Assembly (NCBI GenBank): GCA_029721435.1 | Contig: CM056583.1 | Location: forward strand, 54,415,620-54,479,619 | Source: Gymnothorax reevesii | Lineage: Eukaryota > Chordata > Actinopteri > Anguilliformes > Muraenidae | DNA length: 64,000 nucleotides | Direction of reading: 5' to 3' | In this document: one piece after another, positions 45,408 through 54,660 of the stretch | Layout: each line of letters begins with the position of its first letter | Position numbering within the stretch: the stretch's first letter is position 1 | Notes under the pieces: model-generated | Seen by the model: the letters and a program-made list of their open reading frames with translations, nothing else | Told to the model about the DNA's origin: nothing | Databases searched by the model: none | Position numbers and translations under genes: made by a program

Positions 45408-45855
45408 TAGCCTCCGTTGCAGACGTCTTATGGTGTTCGGTTAACTTCCCTCCCCCAACAACGTCTGTGCACTCGAGCGAGGTTTTGTGTTCCGTGACGT
45501 AATGTGATTGTGCTTGATGAGCCAATCAGAATGCTTATGAGCGATTTGCCAAATCCTGTAGGCAAATTTACATAGTTATACAGAGGAAAGATGTCTAAGT
45601 TTTTCATTGCTTGTTCTTGTAAGCTATTCATATTTTCAAAATTGAAGGTTTTGCAGATTTTATCCAAAGCTCGAGAGAAAATATGTTCGCCACCGTCCGC
45701 CATTTTGGATTTATATGTTTATGCATATATAATTAGCTCCTGGATTCAAAGAGCTAGTTTCTGATTGGTGGAACACAAAACCTCGCTCGAATGCGCAGAC
45801 GTTGTTGGGGGAGGGAAGTTAACCGAACACCATAAGACGTCTGCAACGGAGGCTA
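45408..45855. mobile_element. 448-bp DNA transposon carrying a RecQ-like helicase fragment
   Basis: The terminal inverted repeats are 45408-45493 and 45770-45855, 86 bases with two mismatches, starting tagcctccgttgcagacgtc. Both arms are followed internally by ccaatcagaa, a possible promoter CCAAT box. A 9-bp duplication flanks the element. Only about 276 bases lie between the arms, and they hold the start of a helicase ORF on the minus strand. It is a non-autonomous internal deletion derivative of a larger element. An SF2-helicase-encoding Academ lineage (AcademH) is known to me from memory and is the best candidate. A MULE-like origin is the alternative. Confidence 0.85.
45428..45703 (-). 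pseudogene. RecQ-type helicase N-terminal fragment inside the transposon
   Basis: The 91-codon frame starts MADGGEHIFSRALDKICKTF. The segment FNFENMNSLQEQAMKNL (about residues 20-37) corresponds to RecQ motif 0 (aromatic-x-Q-x2-A-x4-L pattern). It is followed by VNLPTGFGKSLISIL (about residues 46-60), a Walker A (motif I) with the ATP-binding GFGKS. In RecQ enzymes this drives 3'-to-5' DNA unwinding. The frame then runs into the left inverted repeat and stops at 45428, so motifs Ia to VI, the RQC and HRDC regions are absent. The 'gkDvf' stretch expected before the Walker A is altered. The fragment cannot unwind DNA alone, but it identifies the gene content of the parent element. Confidence 0.75.
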
Positions 45856-45864
45856 GATGTGTGA

Positions 45865-46480
45865 ATGGTAAGCCTACATGACACAATAAAATGAGCAGAA
45901 AAGTAATATGGACCTACCGCAGCCACCACATCTCTTCAAGAGTGAATCATTTAAAAGACCATCTTCTTGCGAAATACAACATGGCATATAATACAGCTAG
46001 CTGACTACAGCAAGCTAACAGCGCCTGGCATGGCAAATGCAAATTGACAGATGCAATTTCAAAGAGCTAGCTAAAACATGATGGGTGACACGTATAGGTC
46101 GTCAACGTCCAAACTTGTCGTTTCATCCAATTTTATGAATAGCAGGTGGTTTTAATCCAAAATGGTTACTGAGAGCTAATTGGAGTTAGAAACTCCACAA
46201 ATGTTCGTAATTAAACTTAAAACAGCTGATCAAGCAAGGCTAGGTAAGAGCATGTCAAAATTGTCATAGCTAACTTTTAAACAAAAAAACTTAATGGAAA
46301 CCAGTCACAGGCACTTCATCCCATCATTTACCGTCATGATTCATTTTGATTTTGTGTGAAATAGAAACTCCATAGAATTCATGACTGAATTCCCAAAGCT
46401 GACCAAGATAAACTATAAGTAAAGAACATGAGCTTAAATTATCACAACTTCTTCAGACTTAAAATATACATATATGTATG
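45865..46480. other. Non-coding DNA, nothing recognised
   Basis: Single-copy-looking sequence between two transposons; no motif recognised. Confidence 0.4.
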
Positions 46481-48010
46481 CAGTGGTGCTTGAAAGTTTG
46501 TGAACCCTTTAGAATTTTCTGTATTTCTGCGTAAATATGACCTAAAACATCATCAGATTTTCACTCAAGTCCTAAAAGTAGACAAAGAGAACCCAGTTAA
46601 ACAAAGGAGACAAAATTATTATACTTGGTCATTTATTTATTGAAAGAATGATCCAAAATGACATATCTGTGAGTGGCAAAAGTATGTGAACCTCTAGGAT
46701 TAGCAGTTATTTTGAAGGTGAAACTAGAATCAGGCATTTTCAATCAATGGGATGACAATCAGGTGTGAGTGGGCACTCTGTTTTATTTAAAGAATAGGGA
46801 TCTATCAAAGTCTGATCTTCGCAACACGTTTGTGGAAGTGTATCATGGCACGGACAAAGGAGATTTCTGAGGACCTCAGAAAAAGGGTTGTTGATGCTCA
46901 TCAGGGTGGAAAAGGTTACAAAACCATCTCTAAAGAGTTTGGACTCCACCAGTCCGCAGTCAGACAGACTGTGTACAAATGGAGGAAATTCAAGATCATT
47001 CTTACCCCCCCAGGAGTGGTTGACCAACAAAGATCACTCCAAGAGCAAGGCATGTAGTAGTCGGTGAGGTCATAACGGACCCCAGGGTAACTTCTAAGCA
47101 ACTGAAGGCTTCTCTCACACTGGCAAATGTGAATGTTCATAAGTCCACCATCAGGAGAACAATGGTATGCATGGCAGGGTTGCAAGGAGAAAGCCACTGC
47201 TCTCCTAAAAGAACATTGCTGCTCATCTGCAGTTTGCTAAAGATCACATGGAGAAGCCAGAAAGCTATTGGAAATATGTTTTGTGGACGGATGAGACCAA
47301 AATAGAGTTTTTTAGTTTAAATTAGTTTCACCGCTTTCCAGCATAAAAACCTTATCCCATCTGTGAAACATGGAAGGTGTTTCATCATGGTTTGGGCCTG
47401 TTTTTTGGGCCAGGACGGCTTGCCATCATTGATGGAACAATGAATTTTGAATTATACCAGCGAATTCTAAAGGAAAATGTCAGGACATCTGTCCATGAAC
47501 TGAATCTCAAGAGAAGGTGGGTCATGCAGCAAGACAACGATCCTAAGCACACAAGTCGTTTGTTTTGGAACGGCCAAGTCAAAGTCCCGACCTTAATTTA
47601 ATCGAAATGTTGTGGAAGGACCTGAAGCAAGCAGATCATGTGAGGAAACCTACAAGCATCCCAGATGAAGCTCTTCTGTATGGAGGAATGGGCTAAAATT
47701 CCTCCAAGCTGATGTTCAGGACTGATCAACGGTTACAGGAAATGTTTAGTTGCAGTTATAGCTGCACAAGGGGGTCACACCAGATACTGAAAGCAAAGGT
47801 TCTCAAACTTTTGCCACTCACAGATATGTAATATTGGATCATTTTCCTCAATAAATAAATGACGAAATATAATATTTTTGTCTCATTTGTTTTACTGGGT
47901 TCTCTTTATCTACTTTCAGGACTTGTGACAAAATCTGATGATGTTTGAAGTCATATTTATTCAGAAATATAGAAAATTCTAAAGGGTTTACAAACTATCA
48001 AGCACCACTG
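46481..48010 (+). mobile_element. Tc1 element F, full length (~1530 bp), decayed
   Basis: The left terminus cagtggtgcttgaaagtttg is mirrored at the right by caaactatcaagcaccactg. The inverted repeats extend about 200 bases (ccctttagaattttctgtat and its inverse near 47980). A TA dinucleotide follows the right end, and the left flank has tatg. The broken transposase lies on the plus strand. Confidence 0.92.
46845..47790 (+). pseudogene. Tc1 transposase with frameshifts (element F)
   Basis: It starts MARTKEISEDLRKRVVDAHQ and GGKGYKTISKEFGLHQSAVR, an intact first helix-turn-helix, then RKFKIILTPP. A frameshift follows at about 47000-47055. Later frames carry LKASLTLANVNVHKSTIRRT, DGTMNFELYQRILKENVRTS, and WVMQQDNDPKHTSR near 47520, which retains the second catalytic Asp. 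The final block with the third acidic residue is frameshifted near 47575. Multiple lesions make it inactive. Confidence 0.9.
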
Positions 48011-49853
48011 TATATATATTGTTGAGCCGAACATACACAATTTGAGATTATAAATCATACATGTCCACTGATGTGATAAATACATTTTGTGACTTCAATA
48101 TTTTATTTCTTACTGTTGTTGTTGTCTCAATGAAAATGATTTTTTTAATTTTAAGAATGCTGATGATGATCCCAAAGGGAATGATTATTTTCGCCTTTTA
48201 TGGGATTAGTCTGCTGCCTGGATGTTGGCGGAACTGACAAGCTACATTCATTAAGGATAGTTGATTGAATTAAAAATGACATAATTTAATGCGATGAATC
48301 ACTTTATTCAAATGGAGGATTTTGTCCAAGGATTATTTGTTTATTTTTGGGGCTGACAGCCTCCTGTAGCTCATAAAACGGTATATAATAGCTAGGCTCG
48401 CAAAGTGACGTGCTTCTGCGCCAATGTTTTATTGAGCGCGACAGGCAGATGTTTCTGCTCTAAATGTAAAAAATGCTGAAACACGTGGTCAAATTCAGAG
48501 AAAGGGAAATAATTCCATGTCCAACCTCAACTTCTTAAAGCTTTTTATTTTCCAGAACAATTTTAAAAGGGGGCTTGCTTTTATATTTTGGAGGGTTTTA
48601 TTTGTGAGACGGAGGGTACTTGTCATCCCTGTAATTACGTGCGCATTTTCCATGTAGCTTGTTGGTGGTTTCTTGGTCATTTCCTCATTAATAACGATTA
48701 TGTATTGGTCATATCAATTCAAATAAATTGCTTGATTGTGAATCAGGCAATATCAAATTGGGAGGGGTTGTGAGCCATCATGTGACAGACAGGCAAATCC
48801 TGGCAGCATTACCAGGAGTTGGGGTTGAAGAGGTTGAAACATACAGTATAAGGCAACAAAAGCATGATAGCTTTTTAAATGACACGTGTACAAAACAAAG
48901 GAACTTCTTGGGGTGAAACATAGAAAAAAATGTAGACTCCAGGACAACAAAACAAATATAAATCATAATTTTTTGTAATCGGTTATGATTTACATGGCGA
49001 GTATTCTTTTATTCCAGTACTCGATTGCACCTTTAGTTGCTATGACCGCTCTTGCAAGGACCAACATTGTCATAATGCCCTCATGCAGCACTATTGCAGT
49101 CACTCTTCTACTCTCGGTTGGCACCCCCCCCCCCCCCCCCCCCCAATTCAAACATCTTCCCACACGCCTGGTGACATTGTCCTACAATACAAAAACAATG
49201 CTTTACTGAATTTGAACCTACTTTGGGAAAAACTTAAAGAGGAACTAAATATGGATTTGAAGTTTCAATATTTTTGTGTTGTAGAGGTACTTTTGTAGAT
49301 TATGGATTAAATAATAAAAAAAACAACTTCAGAGATTAGGTGGAGAATTACGTTTTTAGAGGCACTTTGTTTCTGTGCTTACATTGTCAGAAATCCGAAA
49401 AGCACAATGGCATATGTGAACACCTGATATCATTCTGAGACACAGTTGCACTGTACGCACCAGCATTACAGCGTACATGTAAGCCCTCGTGCTACATGCT
49501 TAAATTTAGTTGTTATCAGATTGTTCACGTTCTGTCTGTGTCTTGTCTTCACAAAAAATCAATAGCGACAAAAGCTTGAAAATACGTTGTTTTTATATGC
49601 AAAATACAGTTTGTGTTGCCGCTGTAGCTACACAAGTCAGAGTCAGAAGCAGAGGCTTTGTTCGAATTGCGGGATGATGGTATCTATTTACACAAGCACA
49701 ATGACACAGAGAGGTAGGGAGAACTCAATTATAGCAAATAGCACGTGAAAAACTAAATATCGAGGCATTCTATATTTTGTCAAATAAAATTGATGAAAAA
49801 CAAACCCAAAGGCAAAGTTTTAGCTGGGATGTTTGTCACGGAACATCCGCACG
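48011..49853. other. Non-coding DNA with a poly-C run
   Basis: A run of about 20 C residues lies at 49124-49144. No exon or transposon terminus was recognised. Confidence 0.4.
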
Positions 49854-50321
49854 CATATATCCAGTGGCGGTTTTTCGCGGAGGCCAAGGGAGGACTGGCT
49901 TCCCCAAAAATTATTGCAAGAAAGAAAAAATATAAATAAGCTTCACCACAATATATTTCATACTGTTGTCATTTCCTTGTCACAACACTACATCAGCGCA
50001 CTTCTGCTTTGGCTGAGCGTGAGGAGCAAAACAGCGCCCCTACTGTCAAGCTCTCATTGTATTACACTTCGTGTCTCATGCCCTCCGCCCTGTCTGTCAG
50101 TTCGGAGCCCAGCTTCACTTTGCCTCCCTAAGAAAAGAAAAACAGCCAGTATTGGCCAATCAGATTGAAGCAAAGCTTATCGCTTAATGGTCGATGCATC
50201 ATTAAAAAAAAATGAGGGAGGCCAGATCAAATCTGGCTTCCAACCAATCACAAACTGTTATGGAAAATACGCACTCTGATTCATCCCGCCAGGCACCAGC
50301 CAGCCCACACAGAAAGTATAG

Positions 50322-50681
50322 TCATTAAGTCAGAGACTGGATAGTGACAGGGACCTTGTAAAGTTTCTTGTAAAAAATGACTTCACAAAACTTCCTTTTG
50401 AGGTTCAACTAAAAGTCAAGCGGGACGGTCGGCTGACTCCAAAGCTCAGTATAACTAAGGGGAGAGCTGATGGAAGAGTTCGCTCTTTTGGTGAAGCTAA
50501 CTATGCTAGAAACGAGTGGCTAACAGGAAGTGCCAAGCTTAACCGGCTTTTCTGCTGGCCATGTCTCCTATGGCCCGCCGTGGCCTTTTTGATGACCGGG
50601 TTGTTGTCACATTTTTCTCATGTGATGCATAAAATGTGGTATTTTATTCTTTTGTTGTGTCAAGTGGATTTCAGAGCATGA
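50322..50681 (+). pseudogene. hAT transposase TTF-type zinc-finger fragment
   Basis: A 120-codon frame without an ATG start is open from after a stop at 50321 to a stop at 50681. It contains FTKLPFEVQLKVKRDGRLTP, then FGEANYARNEWLTGSAKLNR and LFCWPCLLW. This W-L-x4-x-R-LFCWPCLLF pattern is the TTF zinc finger at the N-terminus of many animal hAT transposases and of ZMYM-like domesticated genes. It binds DNA. The catalytic RNase H-like domain, the cysteine-histidine insertion and the dimerisation tail are missing. After CLLW the frame continues in non-homologous sequence. Confidence 0.8.
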
Positions 50682-50783
50682 TTGCTAAGCTGTACTGTTT
50701 TTTTTTTAATACTCTCAATCCTTAACAAGACTGCATTTAGGTCCGCTGACATCAGCTGCTCTATCAGCTGACTGCTGTAAGGT

Positions 50784-50821
50784 TTGATATCAAACGTGCG
50801 CTGCAGCACGTTTGATATCAA
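50784..50821. repeat. Perfect 16-bp-arm hairpin inside the hAT
   Basis: ttgatatcaaacgtgc (50784-50799) and gcacgtttgatatcaa (50806-50821) are exact reverse complements around the loop gctgca. Each arm itself contains the palindrome ttgatatcaa. Confidence 0.95.
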
Positions 50822-51524
50822 TTTTTATATAAACTTTTGTAACTATGTGTTTTATATTTAGTTTATGTAATTCAGACGTTGCGCACGGGTTGTGCATTCA
50901 TGTTGAGTATGTTTTTGGATGTATGAATATTGGTCATCCTTGAGATTTGTTGATTTTAGCTGCGAGGCTGCCACATATGACATTGTTACTTCTAATGTTG
51001 GTGGAATGGATTTGCCTGTGTTTCTGTACGATAGTCCATGGCTATCTTGCAAATGCTTTTGTTCCAATTAATTAAATATGAGTCAGAGATAAGCATTGTC
51101 CACAAAATGGAACTTCATTAATACTGTCTTTGAAAGCAACGGCTAAAATGTTTTTGTTATATCTAGATCTTCTCATAATTGCCATCTGATCGCTATGTGT
51201 TAAGCTTTCTGCTGAAATAAAGCTACGAGATGTTTCCCAGCTTTGCATGGGCTTTCTCCTACTTATCACAGGCACACAGCCCGAAGCACGCATCCACAGC
51301 TCTCCCTCGCGCACTCTGTCCTTTTTTTAAGCTCTTTTTTCACTAGAATGAATGAGAAGTCGGTAGAATAAAGGTACTGTAACAGTAGGCTAATTTGTTT
51401 GTGTGACAGTTGTAGGGTCCTGTAACAAGAAGTGTCTCCTAATAACACGTAAACACTGAATTAAATTCGTTGTTCATTCTGGCTTCCTCGGTAATTTTTG
51501 TCACGGGCCACCACTGTATATATC

Positions 51525-52321
51525 CATGTCAAATTGAGAGCTGCAACAAGTCTTGGAATGATATCACATGCATAAATGAATATGTAATTAGCTTTTCAGA
51601 AATCAGGGAAATTGCACTGCAGCTGGGCTGGTTTTTGATCACCCTTTTTTCACCACAAATAGGATGATTGAGCTTGGTTACCAAAATGTTCTGGGAATAC
51701 AAGATACCTAAAACTGCCAAAACCCCAAAAAAGTCAGGTGTGTTTCAGTTCCTGTTGAAGTAAAAGTTAGGCTTTAATGGGTTAAAATATGGAAGAGACA
51801 TCTAACAGGTTGAAGGCAAAAACTGCTTTTGGAGCGAGGAGTTGAGAGGCGTAAGATTCCTTACCCTCTTGTCAGCGAACTCCAGCTCTTATCTCAGGGC
51901 AAAGTGCAGCACCTCCAAACGATATTATAACCCGTGCCCCGCTGTTTTCATGTTGGACAGAGGGCAGACGTGAGGTGCTGAATGCTGGGTGAAACAGAGA
52001 GAGTTCAGCCCCGGGTAAAGGAAACTTTCGGACAGGGCTGTTTCACACAGCGGTGTTTGAGTTTCTTGGCAACCGGAGCAGACATGGCACAACTGAGCTC
52101 ATGCCATTGACACCCAAGAGCCAGAAAATAAGCCCTTGACTTCAAAAGAATGTCACATGGTAAACATCTGACCACTGTAGTTGTTGACTGACTGCTATCT
52201 GGCCTGTTGTGCTTGGACAGTGACACAGTTTTTGTTGTTTTGGAACAGCACAATGAATTTGAAATCAAGTAACAAATCTGTGCTTAAAGTGAAGCCTTTC
52301 AACATTTACTTGAGACTATAT
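51525..52321. other. Non-coding DNA, nothing recognised
   Basis: No repeat family or exon was recognised. Confidence 0.4.
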
Positions 52322-52441
52322 ACACAGTAAAAGCCCCAGTGTTAATTCAACTCCAATAGAGTTTATTTGATTCCAAGATGGATGGGTTGGTCTCATATAA
52401 ACTCTACTGGAGTTGAATTAACACTGGGATTTTTGCTGTGT
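52322..52441. mobile_element. 120-bp palindromic MITE
   Basis: The 45-base arms, 52322-52366 (acacagtaaaagccccagtg...) and 52397-52441, are inverted with only a few mismatches and leave a 30-base centre. TA-containing flanks (tatat at the left) suggest a mariner-type MITE, but the duplication is not clean. Confidence 0.8.
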
Positions 52442-52826
52442 TCTATTTGAGGTAATGAAGGATTTTAGGTAATGAAGGAATTAGAACCCTTTGTACTGCA
52501 TAATCCCTATATTTCATGGGACATAAAATACACTGCTAAAAAAATAAAGGGAACACTTAAACAACACAATAATACTCCAAGTCAATCACACCTCTGTGAA
52601 ATCAAACTGTCCACCTAGGAAGCAACTCTGATTGACAATCAATTTCACATGCTGTTGTGCAAATGGAATAGATAAGAGGTGGAAATTATAGCCAATTAGC
52701 AAGACACCCCCAATACAGGAGTGGTTCTGCAGGTGGCGACCACAGCCCACTTCTCAGTTCCTATGCTTTCTGGCTGATATTTTGGTCACTTTTGAATGCT
52801 GGTAGTGCTTTCACTCTAGTGGTAGC

Positions 52827-53381
52827 ATGAGACGGACTCTACAATCCACACATGTGGCTCAGGTAGTGCAGCTCATCCAGGATGGTACATCAATGCGAGC
52901 TGTGGCAAGAAGGTTTGCTGTGCTTGTCAGCGTAGTGTCCAGAGCATGGAGGCACTACCAGGGGACAGGCCAGTGCATCAGGAGACGTGGAGGAGGCTGT
53001 AGGAGGGCAACAACCCAGCAGCAGGACCGCTACCTCCGCCTTTGTGCAAGGAGGAACAGGAGGAGCACTGCCAGAACCCTGCAAAATGACATCCAGCAGG
53101 CCACAAATATGCATGTGTTTGCTCAAACGGTCAGAAACCGACTCCATGAGGATGGTATGAGGGCCCGACATCCACAGGTGGGGGTTGTGCTTACAGCCCA
53201 ACACCGTGCAGGACGTTTGGCATTTGCCAGAGAACACCAAGATTGGCAAATTCGCCACTGGCTCCCTGTGCTCTTCACAGATGAAAGTAGGTTCACACTG
53301 AGCACATGTGACAGACATGACAGAGTCTGGAGACACCATGGAGAACGTTCTGCTGCCTGCAGGTGGCGTATGGTCTCCTGA
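52827..53381 (+). pseudogene. Tc1 transposase N-terminal half (element G)
   Basis: The 184-codon frame opens [20 protein letters not shown] and [20 protein letters not shown] (first helix-turn-helix), then [20 protein letters not shown] (GRPR-like linker and second helix-turn-helix), and reaches [17 protein letters not shown]. The D of FTDESRF is the first catalytic residue, near residue 150. Coding sequence is intact to GERSAACR at about 53361. The last residues come from the inversion junction, so the second and third catalytic residues are not in this frame. Confidence 0.92.
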
Positions 53382-53612
53382 GGGATCTCCTCCCTGACCT
53401 GGAGTAAAGCATCCGCCAACTCCTGGACAGTCTGTGTTGCAAAGTGTCGTTGGTGGATGGAGCGAGACATGATGTCTCAGATGTGCTCAATTGGATTGGG
53501 GAATGGGCGGACCAGTCCATAGCATCAATGCCTTCGTCTTACAGGAACTGCTGACACACTTTAGCCACATGAAGTCTAGCATTGTCTTGCATTGGGAGGA
53601 ACCCAGTGTTAT
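53361..53612 (-). pseudogene. Tc1 transposase C-terminal half, inverted (element G)
   Basis: Read from 53612 on the minus strand: LPMQDNARLHVAKVCQQFL then a stop, MDWSAHSP, a small deletion, IEHI, and MSRSIHQRHFATQTVQELAD then [19 protein letters not shown] holds the second catalytic Asp, and the I-E block marks the final acidic position. Loss of about 12 bases around the SPDLNP step plus a stop break the frame. Orientation opposite to the N-terminal half indicates inversion after insertion or a head-to-head joining of two copies. Confidence 0.9.
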
Positions 53613-54110
53613 GTTCTGTGGGTGTCTGTGTGTTTTGGTTTGTCAATTTTAGGTTTTTATTATTTTTGTGATGTACGTTTTAGTCTCACGACTTAGTGTT
53701 TCACATTTCGTATCTGTCCCGTGTTATTCCAGTCCACGTCTTACCCATGTACGGTCTTTGCTTTCTCCCCGGTCGCGTCATTAGTTCGTTGCAGTTTTTG
53801 TCTTAATTGATTGTGACACTATTTCTGGTGATTTAATGGATTCTGGGTTTCAGTCTTCCTTCCGTTCTCATTTGCTATTTTCCCCTTGCTTTTCTATATT
53901 ACTAACCCGTACTTACAGTTTGTTTTCTAGAATTTACTAACCAAACCTAACATTGTATGTTAGACTAACGTACTAACGAGCACCCGGGATTGTACAGCTG
54001 CACTTACTAATTGACTAATGTATGCCCTCGGGTCCGGGAACGAGGCATAATAGAAACATCAGTAGCTCCTCTCTTTGGTAGGAAAATGTAGGCATAAGTA
54101 ACACGCATTT
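53611..54110 (+). repeat. LTR-like repeat, copy 1
   Basis: The repeat starts tgttatgttctgtgggtgtc and is T-rich with ctcccc and cgtgtc-type blocks. It contains ttactaaccaaacctaacat and cgagcacccgggattgtaca followed by gctgcact. The same block occurs at about 57140-57230. It may extend to about 54520. No internal retroelement sequence is attached. Confidence 0.5.
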
Positions 54111-54540
54111 AGTGGCATGGCGGCTGTGTACTGTGATGGTGACTGGTTGGAGAAGTCGGGACGATGCCTTGTGTCCTGATTGGGCCGTGGTTGGTCATGG
54201 GAGGGGTGTCCCTTTTAAATGGGCCACGATTAAAGATTTCTGGGCGATGTGCCAGAGCTTTGAAGTGACGGACGTCGTCACTAAACGCCTGCTTCCAAAC
54301 AACCCGTATGCGCCGAATTTTTTTTACTTTGTCACCCACTACTGCCGTGCTTAATGAAAAAAGATCACTATATTGAACTCAAGAACTAACCAACGCGGAG
54401 CTATTCGCTGGCCCTGGAAAGCAACGGTGCCGTCGCGAGGGCAGGTAAGTCCCGGCTTTCCTTCCACATTCACCAGTCCAGGCCAGCCTGCCTTCTTTTA
54501 TAAGAGAAGTCATATCCCTAGACAGACGTGACCGTGACAC
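54111..54540. other. GC-richer stretch, possibly the rest of the LTR-like repeat
   Basis: The plus-strand frame 54112-54354 shows no domain. The words gggccacgattaaag and acgacgtc-like CpGs make it richer in CpG than the surroundings. Nothing further was recognised. Confidence 0.35.
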
Positions 54541-54549
54541 TAACGACAA

Positions 54550-54660
54550 GCTCACACACACACGCACGCACACACATGCGTGCGCCCACACACACACACA
54601 CACACACACACACTTATACACACATGTACATGCACACTCAAACACAGACACACATACACA
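54550..54660. repeat. (CA)n microsatellite
   Basis: acacac tracts with cgca and tgtac interruptions run from about 54554 to 54660. Overlapping Cys/Val-rich frames on the minus strand are artefacts. Confidence 0.95.

Larger units (their letters stand above)
49862..51516 (+). mobile_element. hAT element, 1655 bp, with zinc-finger exon only
   Basis: The left terminus cagtggcggtt and right terminus gggccaccactg are short imperfect inverted repeats. The 8-bp flanks are catatatc (49854-49861) and tatatatc (51517-51524), one mismatch apart. The element holds the N-terminal TTF-type domain of a hAT transposase but no DDE or dimerisation region. A 38-base hairpin sits at 50784-50821. It looks like a deletion derivative of an autonomous hAT. 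Confidence 0.8.
52531..53612 (+). mobile_element. Tc1 element G with internally inverted 3' half
   Basis: The left terminus cactgctaaaaaaataaagg follows a TA (52529-52530). The 5' flank and first 180 codons of the transposase are well preserved on the plus strand. At about 53361 the sequence switches to the reverse complement of the transposase carboxy half, which runs to about 53612. The right terminus is absent, and an LTR-like repeat begins exactly there. The two transposase halves therefore face each other. Confidence 0.88.

Noticed and set aside
49124..49144. Poly-C runs here and near 5380, 6555 and 25690 as functional G-quadruplex sites
   Set aside because: They are single uninterrupted homopolymers, more likely slippage tracts or assembly-sensitive sites.
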